Below are positions 1 through 8,870 of a DNA stretch of 64,000 bases, in pieces. The notes under the pieces were generated by a model. It saw only the letters and a list, made by a program, of their open reading frames with translations. It made no database searches and was not told the origin of the DNA. The stretch is from Marivirga lumbricoides (GTDB lineage: Bacteria; Bacteroidota; Bacteroidia; Cytophagales; Cyclobacteriaceae), in NCBI RefSeq assembly GCF_014636295.1, contig NZ_BMEC01000013.1, positions 170,308-234,307 of the forward strand, read 5' to 3'. The position numbers and the translations under genes were made by a program. How positions within the stretch are numbered: the first letter of the stretch is position 1; each line of letters starts with the position of its first letter.

Positions 1-900
1 GAGGCAACAGGAAGAGACCCTGGAATTGCTGAGGCAATGGTAGATGAAAAGCTTGAGGTAGATAGTATTTCTGATACAGGAGAAGTGATTACTTTTTCTA
101 CTACAGAAGCCATTAAATACGGCTATTGCGAAGGAAGTTTTATAACACTGGATGCCTTATTGCAACACCTCAAGCTTGCTGATGAAAAAATCCACTGGTA
201 TGAAACAAGTACAGTAGAAAATATCATCGCATTTTTCATAAATCCTTTCATAAGCGGCATACTCATTCTAATTATAATAGGAGGTATTTATTTTGAATTA
301 CAAACCCCGGGAGTAGGTTTCCCTATTATCGCCTCTATAATTGCACTAGTACTTTATTTAGTACCTTACTACTTAAACGGACTGGCTGCCAACTGGGAAA
401 TTCTGGCTTTTATTATAGGGTTAATACTGATTGCGCTGGAAGTATTCGTAATTCCTGGTTTTGGTGTTTTTGGCATTAGCGGCTTAATTTTAACTTTGGG
501 TTCTCTGATTTTTATTATGCTGAACAACAATTTCTTCGATTTTGAATTTGTGCCAGCTGAAAACATTACCAGAGCACTTATGACTACTCTAACCGGCTTA
601 TTCGGAAGCATTATTTTGATGTTTATAGGAGGCATTCGATTAACCAATACTAAATTCTTCAAGAAAATTGCTTTACAAGGAGTACAAAGTAAAGAGTCTG
701 GCTATTCCTCTCGTTTTATAGCAGATGGATTTCTGTCAAAAACCGGAACAGTTTATTCTGTTCTTCGGCCTAGCGGTAAAGTAGAAATTGATGGAGAATT
801 ATATGACGCCTATACCCGTGGTGAATATTTAGAACAAGGCACCCAGGTGATTGTGATAGATGAAAGCGGAACAAGTTTAAGAGTAAAAAAAATTGATTAA
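1..900 (+). CDS. NfeD-like membrane protease, C-terminal part (5' end outside window)
   Basis: The frame is open from base 1 (Glu-Ala-Thr-Gly-Arg-Asp-Pro), so the gene starts left of the window. The first residues, with the RDPGIAEAMVD pattern, match the end of the ClpP-like serine protease domain of long NfeD proteins (family knowledge); the catalytic Ser/Lys would lie outside. After it come about four membrane segments (roughly residues 60-200 counted from the Met at base 37) and a soluble C-terminal OB-fold region of about 60 residues. The family is thought to work with stomatin-like proteins in membrane quality control. kdsB follows after 6 bases, so the two are probably co-transcribed. 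Family call firm, substrate unknown. Confidence 0.85.
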   Translation, partial: EATGRDPGIAEAMVDEKLEVDSISDTGEVITFSTTEAIKYGYCEGSFITLDALLQHLKLADEKIHWYETSTVENIIAFFINPFISGILILIIIGGIYFELQTPGVGFPIIASIIALVLYLVPYYLNGLAANWEILAFIIGLILIALEVFVIPGFGVFGISGLILTLGSLIFIMLNNNFFDFEFVPAENITRALMTTLTGLFGSIILMFIGGIRLTNTKFFKKIALQGVQSKESGYSSRFIADGFLSKTGTVYSVLRPSGKVEIDGELYDAYTRGEYLEQGTQVIVIDESGTSLRVKKID

Positions 901-906
901 AAGCAA

Positions 907-1647
907 ATGGATATAATTGGGATTATCCCCGCCAGATACGGATCCAGCAGGTTTCCTGGCAAACCTTTAGCAGATATTGCCGGAAAAACGATGATTCAGC
1001 GGGTAGTGGAGCAATGCAAAGCTTCCGGCATTCTTAAGAAGGTGATTGTAGCTACAGACGATCAGCGAATTTATGATCATGTTGAGGGCCTTGGGCATCA
1101 GGTGTATATGACCTCTCCGGAACATGCAAGTGGAACGGAAAGATGCCATGAAGCATTAAAGCTGGATGGAGGTAATTATGACTTTGTAATAAACATACAA
1201 GGAGATGAACCCTTTATTGATCCTAAACAAATACAATTACTTTCTTCCATATTCGACAGAAAAACAGAAATTGCCACACTGATTAAGGGCATTCATAGCC
1301 TGGAAGATTTGCAGAACCCCAATGTGGTAAAAGCTTTGAAGACCGATTCAGGATTGGCGCTGTACTTTTCCAGGTCTCCTATTCCTCACATGAGGAATAT
1401 CCCCAGTGAAGACTGGATGCGAAGCCATCAACACTTCAAGCATATAGGAATTTACGGCTACAGAGTAGATGTATTGGCAAAAATAGTAACGCTTCCTCCT
1501 TCACCCCTTGAAATCGCTGAATCTTTAGAGCAACTACGCTGGATAGAGAATGGCTTTCGCATCAAAACGGCCATTACAGACATTGAAACAATAGGAATTG
1601 ATACTCCTGAAGATCTCCGGAAAGCACTTAAAGAAATGAAGCTATAA
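907..1647 (+). CDS. kdsB: 3-deoxy-manno-octulosonate cytidylyltransferase (CMP-Kdo synthetase)
   Basis: Activates Kdo with CTP to CMP-Kdo for lipopolysaccharide inner-core synthesis in the cytoplasm. The 246-residue product has the usual family length. It carries the N-terminal nucleotide-binding motif IPARYGSSRFPGKPL (residues 6-20) and the NIQGDEPF metal/substrate loop near residue 97, both diagnostic of KdsB. Its stop codon shares one base with the start of the following nitroreductase gene (TAATG), which indicates translational coupling. Its presence implies an outer membrane with Kdo-containing LPS. No oddities seen. Confidence 0.95.
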   Translation: MDIIGIIPARYGSSRFPGKPLADIAGKTMIQRVVEQCKASGILKKVIVATDDQRIYDHVEGLGHQVYMTSPEHASGTERCHEALKLDGGNYDFVINIQGDEPFIDPKQIQLLSSIFDRKTEIATLIKGIHSLEDLQNPNVVKALKTDSGLALYFSRSPIPHMRNIPSEDWMRSHQHFKHIGIYGYRVDVLAKIVTLPPSPLEIAESLEQLRWIENGFRIKTAITDIETIGIDTPEDLRKALKEMKL

Positions 1648-2324
1648 TGGAAAAAGTAATTAACGGATATCCCTATATTAAGCTAACGCACACCCCTCTT
1701 CCACAACAGGATCTGCTGAAGGAAAGCAGTTTGTTTTATTCAGAAATGGATAAAAGAAGATCGGTAAGAGAGTTTTCTGATAAAGATATACCGAAAGAAG
1801 TAATCGAAAACATTATTAAAACTGCTTCGACAGCCCCATCCGGTGCTCATAAACAGCCCTGGACGTTTTGTGTTGTTTCTAATAAAGAACTAAAGAAAAA
1901 GATCAGGAAAGCTGCAGAAAAAGAAGAAAAGGAAAGCTATGAAAGTAGAATGAGTGGACAATGGCTTAAAGACCTTGAGCCACTGGGGACAGATTGGCAA
2001 AAGCCTTTTCTTGAAGTAGCACCTTACCTTATTATAATTTTTAAAAAAGTGTATGATGATGAAAAAGGAGAGAAAAAAACAAATTATTATGTTAATGAAT
2101 CAGTGGGAATTGCCTGTGGCTTTCTGATTTCAGCAATTCACAAAGCTGGATTAGTTACATTAACACATACCCCCAGCCCAATGAATTTTCTCACTGAATT
2201 ATTAGCGAGACCAAAAAATGAGAGACCTTTCCTCCTACTTCCTGTGGGCTTCCCTGCCGCAGAAACATTTGTGCCGAAGATTGAAAGAAAAAAACTGGAT
2301 GAGGTAGCAGTTTTTTATGAATAA
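1647..2324 (+). CDS. Nitroreductase-family flavoprotein
   Basis: A 225-residue FMN-dependent nitroreductase-fold protein. The FMN-binding signature RRSVREFSD (about residues 33-41) and the STAPSGAHKQPW segment (about 59-70) are visible. The overall pattern resembles the iodotyrosine-deiodinase/BluB-like branch rather than NfsA/NfsB (family inference). The substrate is unknown. It overlaps kdsB by one base and is the last gene of the NfeD-kdsB-nitroreductase unit. The next gene has its own promoter-like sequence. Confidence 0.85.
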   Translation: MEKVINGYPYIKLTHTPLPQQDLLKESSLFYSEMDKRRSVREFSDKDIPKEVIENIIKTASTAPSGAHKQPWTFCVVSNKELKKKIRKAAEKEEKESYESRMSGQWLKDLEPLGTDWQKPFLEVAPYLIIIFKKVYDDEKGEKKTNYYVNESVGIACGFLISAIHKAGLVTLTHTPSPMNFLTELLARPKNERPFLLLPVGFPAAETFVPKIERKKLDEVAVFYE

Positions 2325-2334
2325 AAGCTTGTGG

Positions 2335-2362
2335 TTGGGTCTGCTATTCATCATTAATTTTG
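2335..2362 (+). promoter_or_regulatory. Bacteroidota-type promoter for the channel gene
   Basis: TTG at 2335-2337, a 17-base spacer, then TAATTTTG at 2355-2362, which fits the Bacteroidota consensus TTG-N17-23-TAnnTTTG. It lies 19 bases upstream of the ATG of the glutamate-receptor-like gene. Pattern match only. Confidence 0.5.
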
Positions 2363-2380
2363 AATTAAACCAAAACAAGA

Positions 2381-3439
2381 ATGAAAAAAGCATTACTATT
2401 TCTACTATTAATCACTATAGGTTATTCAGCTTTTGCCACACAGGATAGCCTTCAAATACAATCACCTATTAAAATTGGAATCAAAGTAACACCTCCTTTT
2501 GTGACAAAACAAAATGGTGGATATGATGGGTTAAGCATAAGATCATGGGAAATGATCAACGAAAAACTGGATCTGGACTATGAATATGTAACTTTTGAAA
2601 CGCTGGAAGAACTACTTAGTGCGGTAGAAAGTGGGTCAGTAGATATGAGTATAAATCCTATTACTGTAACCACTCAGAGGATGGAAAGAATGGATTTTTC
2701 CCAACCATATTTTATCTCTGAAACTGTAGCCGCTAAGAAAAATGACTCCAATTTCCTGTATTTTATCAATAATATTTTAAGTTGGAATTTCTTTAAAGCC
2801 CTCTTTTTGCTTGTTGCAGTAATCTTTCTCTTTGGTTTTCTGGTATGGATTTTTGAGAGGAAAAATAATAAGGAAGAATTTGGAGGAAAGTGGAAAGGGC
2901 TGGCTCAGGGCTTCTGGTGGAGTGCGGTAACGATGACCACAGTAGGTTATGGAGATAAGTCTCCCAGAACACTTGGAGGAAGAATAGTAGGTTTTGTCTG
3001 GATGTTTGCTGCGATAATTATGATTTCAAGCCTCACAGCCGGAATTGCTTCTTCCCTCACTTATCAATCTTTGCAAGGAACTATAAGGAATCTAAATGAT
3101 CTGGAAAAAATGAAGGTGGTCACTATCAAAGGCTCAAGTGCTGACGAACTATTAAGCCAGTACAATATCAGAAGTAAAAAAGTAGATTTCCTATCAGATG
3201 CCATTCAGCAAATATCAGAAGACAAATCAGGTGTAATAGTATATGATAGACCGATATTAAAATATGCTATTGAAGAGTCAGATAACAAGGAAGATATTCT
3301 GATTTCAGACATCTCATTTAAGAAAGATTACTACAGCTATAGTTTCCCTAAAAACTCTCCTCTATATTATACAATCAACACCAACCTGATAGCTATTTTG
3401 AAAACCACCCAGTGGAATAGTCTGGTTGGGGATTATTAA
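2381..3439 (+). CDS. Ionotropic glutamate-receptor-like ion channel (GluR0 type)
   Basis: 352 residues in the layout of prokaryotic glutamate receptors: signal peptide (1-20), first half of a periplasmic solute-binding domain (about 30-118), membrane helix M1 (about 138-160), re-entrant pore loop with the potassium-channel filter TVGYGD at 187-192, helix M2 (about 203-225), then the second ligand-binding half (about 230-350). This is the split SBP_bac_3 plus ion-channel architecture known from Synechocystis GluR0. It probably forms a tetrameric, amino-acid-gated potassium channel in the inner membrane. The ligand cannot be read from the sequence. It stands alone, with its own promoter and a long gap downstream. 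Confidence 0.9.
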   Translation: MKKALLFLLLITIGYSAFATQDSLQIQSPIKIGIKVTPPFVTKQNGGYDGLSIRSWEMINEKLDLDYEYVTFETLEELLSAVESGSVDMSINPITVTTQRMERMDFSQPYFISETVAAKKNDSNFLYFINNILSWNFFKALFLLVAVIFLFGFLVWIFERKNNKEEFGGKWKGLAQGFWWSAVTMTTVGYGDKSPRTLGGRIVGFVWMFAAIIMISSLTAGIASSLTYQSLQGTIRNLNDLEKMKVVTIKGSSADELLSQYNIRSKKVDFLSDAIQQISEDKSGVIVYDRPILKYAIEESDNKEDILISDISFKKDYYSYSFPKNSPLYYTINTNLIAILKTTQWNSLVGDY

Positions 3440-3541
3440 AGAACAGATAAAAGGAGAAACTTTATTACTCATGAAAAGGGAATAATAGGAGATACCGTAT
3501 AAATTCAGACTTTTAAAAAAGTAAGTCTTATTTTTACTGTA

Positions 3542-4067
3542 TAGGCTACTCATGGAAAATGAAATTGAACTCAAAAACTAAATATACTGACCTTAATAAG
3601 TGTTTCTTAAACTTTAAAACTAAGTATAAAACCTCAAAAAAGAGAAATTTCAATAAAAATCGAGGTCTTAATTACACTTTAAGCTATTTTTAACAAAATT
3701 TTATTCTTTATCTTTTTGCTACTATATAACAAGATTCTATTTTCTCAACTGATGCCATTTCTATGTTGCTCCAAAACACCCCTGTAGTCCCCTCTAGGGG
3801 ACAGCCTTACAGATGTAAGTAAGCAGAAAACTAATCAGCTTTAGCTCTATTTTCTAATATAGCAAAAGTCCTGTTATCTCATTTGAAGTTCAGTTCCAAT
3901 AACTGCGATGACTTGATCAAAAAGATGCAAAAAATCAAGATCCGTCAGCTGACGTACTACCACGCTACAATTCAACGCACTCCCCGCCTTTTTGTCGACC
4001 AGCCCGCTCGGTTTTAACAAACATTATTTGGCTATTGAACAGTGTAGTATTTATCATGAGCACCCTG
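3542..4067. repeat. MITE-like element copy 1, split by a nested insertion (gap 3440-4130)
   Basis: This fills most of the 690-base gap after the channel gene. Segments 3542-3720 and 3912-4067 align collinearly with 55111-55436 at high identity by eye. The ends are imperfect inverted repeats (TAGGCTACTCATGG against TAGG/GGGTGCTCATG read from the right end). Bases 3721-3911 are absent from the other copy and resemble, in reverse orientation, the stretch 55858-55985. A truncated relative is at 47690-47790. No coding potential seen. Confidence 0.7.
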
Positions 4068-4130
4068 TATAGCCTTCCCCGCTTTAGTGGGGGTGTCATT
4101 TTTATTTATCTAACTCAGGTAAACAGGTAA

Positions 4131-4550
4131 TTATTGAGAGATAACTACCTTTTCATCACCTTCCATTAACACCACGTGACAACAATCCTTACCGATTTTT
4201 AGCTGATGTTTTACCACTTTCTTTCCATTCTTTATTCCGATAAAGGTAGCTTTATCTCCCTCAAAACTTAGTTGATTCATTTGCCCATCTGTGGCCACCG
4301 GATATACACCTTCATTATTTTCAAAAAGATTGGCCTCAATCTTTATTTCTGAACCATTCAACGAAGTATAAAAACTATCTAATACTACGGCCTGACTATC
4401 TTCGTCCATTACTTTAAGGTTAATCACCCTAAAATCCATTGTACACATGATGTCAGGATCACATGGATTAGTAGCAGTTTGAGTATTAGTTTGCTTCTGG
4501 CAGGTAGCAGCCATTGATATAAAGCTTAAAAATATAAGTAACTTTTTCAT
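4131..4550 (-). CDS. Hypothetical lipoprotein, paralog of its upstream neighbour
   Basis: 139 residues with a type II signal peptide ending in the lipobox MAATC (Cys17). It is a clear paralog of the adjacent 138-residue protein: both have a Cys-rich start of the mature part (C-x-P-x-I-x-C-T), a central block like a small beta-sandwich with D-x-Y/F-Y-T, a YPVATD motif and a C-terminal DCCH motif followed by V/I-x-L-x-x-G. The first four bases overlap the end of the upstream gene (ATGA-type), so they form one transcript. Function not recognised. The paired cysteines and surface location suggest a disulfide-stabilised envelope protein (inference). Confidence 0.75.
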   Translation of the reverse strand: MKKLLIFLSFISMAATCQKQTNTQTATNPCDPDIMCTMDFRVINLKVMDEDSQAVVLDSFYTSLNGSEIKIEANLFENNEGVYPVATDGQMNQLSFEGDKATFIGIKNGKKVVKHQLKIGKDCCHVVLMEGDEKVVISQ

Positions 4551-4963
4551 TCTAAATTGAGTATTAGTTCAGTTTCACCTTGAGTTAAAGATATGTGACA
4601 GCAATCTTTTTTAATTACCATCGTATTTTCAATAATATTTACCCCTTCCAGCACCCCCACAAAGACAACAGTGGTACCTTCAAAGTCGATCTTATCAATA
4701 TCGTTATCAGTAGCAACAGGGTAAATTCCTTTATCTATTTGTTGCAGAGATGAGTCTGGTTCAATCCTTGTTCTGGAATCAATAAAAGTATAGTAATCCT
4801 CTAAAGCAACAGGATTCCCCTCTTGATCTAAAACAGAAACTGTGATGCTCTTTAATTCAGTCGTACAAATTTGATTCCCAATACAAGGGTCATCATTTCC
4901 CTGATCACTATCGCAAGAGACAAAAAATATTAATGCTGTTAAAAAAAGTAAATGGATTTTCAT
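4547..4963 (-). CDS. Hypothetical lipoprotein, first of a tandem pair
   Basis: 138 residues; signal peptide with lipobox FVSC (Cys17). It shares with its downstream paralog the YPVATD and DCCH motifs and the spacing of its cysteines. The pattern looks like a carboxypeptidase-regulatory-like or transthyretin-like small beta domain, but this is a guess from texture. It is the promoter-proximal gene of a two-gene unit formed by local duplication. No function assigned. Confidence 0.75.
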   Translation of the reverse strand: MKIHLLFLTALIFFVSCDSDQGNDDPCIGNQICTTELKSITVSVLDQEGNPVALEDYYTFIDSRTRIEPDSSLQQIDKGIYPVATDNDIDKIDFEGTTVVFVGVLEGVNIIENTMVIKKDCCHISLTQGETELILNLE

Positions 4964-5045
4964 AAATACGCTCAGTAGAGCTCACTTCTTTTAAGTTATG
5001 GTATTGTAAACGAAAGTAATCAGCAAAAGTAGGGTATTAAGCGTA

Positions 5046-5642
5046 TTACTGGTGTCTGCCTTCCAGAATTTTTACTACATCCTGCAATTTATATCCCTTT
5101 GCCTGCAAAAGTATTAAATAATGAAATAACAAATCTGCTGATTCATTTAAAAACAACTCTTCATTATCATCCTTTGCCTCTATAACTACTTCAACTGCTT
5201 CCTCTCCCACCTTCTGAGCAATTTTATTGATTCCTTTATCAAATAAACTCTTCACATAAGATTTCTCACTGTCGCCATTCTTCCTTCCTTCAATCACTTT
5301 TTCTAACTCAGCTATAAATCCTATGCTTTCATTTTTCTCATTCCAACAAGTATCAGCACCAGTATGGCAGGTTGGGCCATCAGGTTTAGCTTTAATAAGT
5401 ATAGCATCCTGATCGCAATCAAGTTTAATATCTATCAGGTTCAGATAGTTCTCAGAAGTCTCGCCCTTCGTCCATAACCTGTTTTTACTTCTGCTAAAAA
5501 AGGTGACTTTACCTGTATCATGGGTTTTGTCTAACGCTGCCTGATCCATGTAGCCTAACATGAGTACTTTTCCGGTTACATGATCCTGCACAATAGCAGG
5601 TAACAAACCATTTTCACCTTTTGAAAAATTGGGTACTTCCAT
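5046..5642 (-). CDS. hisI: Bifunctional phosphoribosyl-AMP cyclohydrolase / phosphoribosyl-ATP pyrophosphatase
   Basis: Histidine biosynthesis steps 2 and 3. The 198-residue protein has the HisI domain first (about 1-105), with the metal-binding stretch around DCDQDA and the cysteines of CHTGADTC. The HisE pyrophosphohydrolase domain follows (about 110-198) with its helical EEAVEV and NESADLLFH motifs. Length and order are those of standard HisIE fusions. It is last in the minus-strand operon hisH-hisA-hisF-hisIE, 47 bases after hisF. Confidence 0.96.
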   Translation of the reverse strand: MEVPNFSKGENGLLPAIVQDHVTGKVLMLGYMDQAALDKTHDTGKVTFFSRSKNRLWTKGETSENYLNLIDIKLDCDQDAILIKAKPDGPTCHTGADTCWNEKNESIGFIAELEKVIEGRKNGDSEKSYVKSLFDKGINKIAQKVGEEAVEVVIEAKDDNEELFLNESADLLFHYLILLQAKGYKLQDVVKILEGRHQ

Positions 5643-5689
5643 TATATAATAATATTCTAATTCAATTGTTAAACTTGGACTAAACTTTC

Positions 5690-6445
5690 TTAGATCCTGA
5701 TTTCCAAACCCTTACTTTTTAAATAAGTTTTCAATTCAGGAACACCTATTTCTTTAAAGTGAAAAATGCTTGCAGCCAAAGCAGCATCTGATTTTCCGTT
5801 CGTAAAGGTATTAAAAAAATGATCCATATTACCGGCTCCTCCCGAGGCAATAACAGGCACATTTACTAACGAAGAAACTTTAGCTAATAATTCATCTGCA
5901 AATCCCGATTTGGTACCATCATGGTCCATAGAAGTGAGCAGTATTTCACCCGCACCTAATTCTACCACTTGCTTTACCCAATCTTCGGTTTCAATAGTTG
6001 TGGGTTTTGATCCGCCATGCGTATGCACAATATTTTTACCCTCCACATTTCTGCTATCTATAGCTACTACAATGCATTGCGAACCAAATTCTTCAGCCAT
6101 TTCCCGGATGATTTGCGGATTTCTCACCGCTGCAGAGTTAATGGAGACTTTGTCAGCTCCTGCATTGAGCAAGACAGAAACGTCCTCCACTGTGCTGATA
6201 CCACCTCCTACTGTAAAAGGAATATTTATCGCTTCAGCTACCTGGCTCACCAGTTCCGCTAAAGTTTTGCGTTTCTCATTAGTAGCAGTTATATCCAGAA
6301 ATACCAATTCATCTGCTCCCTGTTCAGCATACAGTTTGGCTAATTCTACAGGGTCACCAGCATCCCTTAATTCAAGAAAATTGACGCCTTTCACAGTGCG
6401 TCCGTTTTTAATATCCAGACAAGGAATTATTCTTTTAGTTAACAT
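5690..6445 (-). CDS. hisF: Imidazole glycerol phosphate synthase, cyclase subunit
   Basis: 251-residue beta/alpha-barrel that joins PRFAR and ammonia (from HisH) into imidazole glycerol phosphate and AICAR. It begins [15 protein letters not shown] with the catalytic aspartate at residue 11. The second catalytic aspartate lies in AIDSRN near residue 131, and the phosphate-binding GG loops (TVGGGI, IASGGAG) are present. It sits between hisA and hisIE in the his operon. Confidence 0.97.
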   Translation of the reverse strand: MLTKRIIPCLDIKNGRTVKGVNFLELRDAGDPVELAKLYAEQGADELVFLDITATNEKRKTLAELVSQVAEAINIPFTVGGGISTVEDVSVLLNAGADKVSINSAAVRNPQIIREMAEEFGSQCIVVAIDSRNVEGKNIVHTHGGSKPTTIETEDWVKQVVELGAGEILLTSMDHDGTKSGFADELLAKVSSLVNVPVIASGGAGNMDHFFNTFTNGKSDAALAASIFHFKEIGVPELKTYLKSKGLEIRI

Positions 6446-6486
6446 ATTATTTTCAAGTTTTTATCGGGTAATCGCCTCAAAAGAGT

Positions 6487-7203
6487 TTAAGCAAATTGCT
6501 TTAAATCCTGCAATGCTACACGCTTTTCATAAATAGCTTTACCTACAATAGCTCCATACATTTTCATGGACTCCAGGATTTCTAAATCTTGTAGATTGCT
6601 TACACCACCGCTGGCAATCAGTTTTATTTCCGGAAATTTTTCCTGAATCTCTTGATACAACTCATTAGAAGTACCCTGCAAAGCACCATCTTTCGACACA
6701 TCTGTACAAATAACATATTGAATCCCTTTTGTGAGGTAATGTTCCAGAAAATCAAATATATGCCAGTCGGCACTTTCCTGCCAGCCATGAATAGCTATAC
6801 TTCTATCTTTTACATCCGCCCCCAAAATAATCTTTTCGCCTCCAAATTCCTGAATCCACTCAGTAAAAAGACCTTCATTTTTAACAGCTATGCTTCCTCC
6901 TGTTAGCTGTTTTGCTCCGGCTTTAAAAACTGCTGAAAGATCTTCAGTACTTTGTACTCCTCCACCAAAATCAACCTCCAAACCGGTATTTTCCACTATA
7001 TTTTGCAACACCGGTAAGTTGATCACCTTTTTCGCTTTAGCTCCATCTAAATCAACCAGGTGAAGCTTTTTTAAACCTGCAGCTTCAAATTCCTGAGCCA
7101 CAGCTAATGGGTTACTGTTGTATTCCGTTTTCTGTTTGTAGTCACCCTTTAAAAGGCGAACACATTTTCCATCGATAAGGTCAATAGCAGGTATTATATG
7201 CAT
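6487..7203 (-). CDS. hisA: ProFAR isomerase (phosphoribosylformimino-AICAR ribotide isomerase)
   Basis: 238-residue half-barrel duplication protein homologous to HisF. It starts MHIIPAIDLIDGKCVRL with the catalytic aspartate at residue 8. The second conserved Asp lies in the GADVKD segment near residue 129, and the phosphate loops VDFGGGVQS and IASGGVS are visible. It catalyses the Amadori isomerisation of ProFAR to PRFAR. It lies 51 bases downstream of hisH and upstream of hisF. Confidence 0.97.
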   Translation of the reverse strand: MHIIPAIDLIDGKCVRLLKGDYKQKTEYNSNPLAVAQEFEAAGLKKLHLVDLDGAKAKKVINLPVLQNIVENTGLEVDFGGGVQSTEDLSAVFKAGAKQLTGGSIAVKNEGLFTEWIQEFGGEKIILGADVKDRSIAIHGWQESADWHIFDFLEHYLTKGIQYVICTDVSKDGALQGTSNELYQEIQEKFPEIKLIASGGVSNLQDLEILESMKMYGAIVGKAIYEKRVALQDLKQFA

Positions 7204-7254
7204 ATTTAATCAGTTTTCAGGCTTGAAAGTATTTTTACTTCTTGTCTGATTGGT

Positions 7255-7839
7255 TTAAATTTCAAATAAAAAATTGTTCAAAAATTGTTCACCCTCTTCA
7301 GCACTTTTCTCAGGGTGTGGTTGAATGGCATAGAAATTATCTTTCTTCAACACTGTACTAAAGGGCAGCATATAGTCAGTCTGAGAAAGAGTCTGTTCCG
7401 ATACAGTAGCATAATAACTATGAACAAAATAGAAATAAGCAGGAAACTGAATTTCTTTAAAAATTGGATCTGCAGATTTACTTAAAGTATTCCAGCCCAT
7501 ATGTGGCACCTTCAATTGATCAGGAAATTTTTTCACATCGCTGTCAAAGATTCCCAAACACTCAGTATCACCTTCTTCAGAATGCTTACACAATAACTGC
7601 AAGCCGAGACATATCCCTAAAAAAGGATTTTTGATTGAACGGATTACTTCATCCAATCCGCGCTCCTTTAAGTAACGCATGGCAGATTTGGCCTCACCCT
7701 GACCCGGAAAAATAACCTTATCTGCTGCTAGAATCTCCTGAGGATCATCAGTCAAGAACCCCTCTATACCTAAACGTTTCAATGCCAGCAATACCGATTT
7801 AATATTACCAGCATTATATTTTATAATTGCGATTTTCAT
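7255..7839 (-). CDS. hisH: Imidazole glycerol phosphate synthase, glutamine amidotransferase subunit
   Basis: 194-residue class I glutaminase that feeds ammonia to HisF. The nucleophile Cys77 sits in FLGICLGLQLL, and the His-Glu pair is in the C-terminal PHPEKS motif. It is the first gene of hisH-hisA-hisF-hisIE in this window; hisG, hisD, hisC and hisB are not here. A 9-bp stem (7867-7902) lies 27 bases upstream of the start. Confidence 0.97.
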   Translation of the reverse strand: MKIAIIKYNAGNIKSVLLALKRLGIEGFLTDDPQEILAADKVIFPGQGEAKSAMRYLKERGLDEVIRSIKNPFLGICLGLQLLCKHSEEGDTECLGIFDSDVKKFPDQLKVPHMGWNTLSKSADPIFKEIQFPAYFYFVHSYYATVSEQTLSQTDYMLPFSTVLKKDNFYAIQPHPEKSAEEGEQFLNNFLFEI

Positions 7840-7866
7840 TCACTTATCGATAATTCGTAATTAAAA

Positions 7867-7902
7867 GCTTCCACTTAATTTTCAATGACCTGTAGTGGAA
7901 GC
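7867..7902 (-). promoter_or_regulatory. Hairpin upstream of hisH, possible attenuator or terminator
   Basis: Perfect 9-bp inverted repeat GCTTCCACT / AGTGGAAGC with an 18-base loop. Read on the minus strand it is followed by TTTTAATT. It lies between phhA and hisH, so it may end the phhA transcript or act in the his 5' region. No His-rich leader peptide was found. Weak loop geometry for a strong terminator. Confidence 0.4.
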
Positions 7903-8026
7903 CAAATTTAAAGTTACTATTTTCCTGAATATTAAATAGAGCCTATTAGGCAATTACATGATAATCAATGATATATACCTGAAAGTCAGCAACAAATGAT
8001 TTCCCATTGTGTCATCTAACTGTAGA

Positions 8027-8764
8027 TTACACATAATTCTCCGGAGCCATTTTCAATCTATCTTCAATGACTTTTTCTATTACAGGTAAAGAAGAGTATA
8101 ACTTTTCATAGTCTTCAATAATAAAGTATTTGGTTTGAAAAGTATCCTTTCTGTAGCTGCTATCAATAATAGCTTCTACATCATAAGCTAAATGCTCCGG
8201 CTTGTTGCTTAAAGAAAATTCCGTTTCTCCCGGAGAAGAGATGATACCAGCACCATAAATTTTCAACTCTCCCTTTTCACGGATCAAACCAAACTCTATA
8301 GTGAACCAGTAAATTCTACTCAGCAAATGAATGGCCCATGGATTATCTAGGTATTTCAGACCTATTCTTGCCAGGCCCTGCAGAAAATCTACAAAAGGCT
8401 GGTTGGCTAACAAGGGAATATGACCAAACACATCATGAAACATATCTGGTTCTTCCAGGTAATCCAGTTGCTCTCTTTTACGCAACCATGTGGTAGCCGG
8501 AAAAATCCTGTTGCTCAATAATTCAAAGAATTTATCGTCATCCACAATGCCGGGAACCGCGGTTACTTTCCACCCGGTAAGCTCCTGCAGGTATTTGTTA
8601 GTTTCGTCAAAGTTAGGGATGGCATCAGGAGTGAACTTGATTAACTCCGCTCCCTTTGAAAATTCTTCCGTTGCTGAATGATGAATATTCTTAAACTGTC
8701 TGTTAAAGAGTATCCCCCAAACTTCCTGGTCTTCCTGTGTGTAATTCTCGTAGATCTGGTTCAT
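8027..8764 (-). CDS. phhA: Phenylalanine 4-monooxygenase (pterin-dependent)
   Basis: 245-residue single catalytic domain that hydroxylates phenylalanine to tyrosine using tetrahydropterin and non-haem iron. The iron ligands fit: His110 and His115 in FHDVFGHIPLL and Glu157 in FTIEFGL, with the SSPGE loop afterwards. It lacks the regulatory N-terminal domain of animal enzymes, as usual for bacterial PhhA. The 5' region holds a leader peptide with five Tyr codons in a row and a terminator hairpin. This indicates control by charged tRNA-Tyr and a biosynthetic (tyrosine-making) role rather than only phenylalanine breakdown. Confidence 0.95.
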   Translation of the reverse strand: MNQIYENYTQEDQEVWGILFNRQFKNIHHSATEEFSKGAELIKFTPDAIPNFDETNKYLQELTGWKVTAVPGIVDDDKFFELLSNRIFPATTWLRKREQLDYLEEPDMFHDVFGHIPLLANQPFVDFLQGLARIGLKYLDNPWAIHLLSRIYWFTIEFGLIREKGELKIYGAGIISSPGETEFSLSNKPEHLAYDVEAIIDSSYRKDTFQTKYFIIEDYEKLYSSLPVIEKVIEDRLKMAPENYV

Positions 8765-8808
8765 CTTTTCTAAAGTGTTTTATAAAATTATTGTTTGAAA
8801 AAAGGCAT

Positions 8809-8838
8809 AAAAAAAGCCCGGTTCTTTTGGAACCGGGC
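8809..8838 (-). terminator. Attenuator terminator in the phhA 5' region
   Basis: Perfect 9-bp stem GCCCGGTTC (8816-8824) / GAACCGGGC (8830-8838) with a 5-base loop. On the minus strand it is followed by seven T (8815-8809), so it is a textbook intrinsic terminator. It lies between the Tyr-rich leader peptide and the phhA start (8764), where read-through decides phhA expression. Confidence 0.9.
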
Positions 8839-8870
8839 CGTGGTATATTAAATTTCTTTAATTGCTTTAG

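Noticed and set aside
5910-6536. 208-codon plus-strand frame antisense to hisF
   Set aside because: A long frame by chance opposite a strongly conserved gene; no domain.
7840-8026. His-type leader peptide in front of hisH
   Set aside because: A hairpin is present, but no run of His codons was found upstream on the minus strand.
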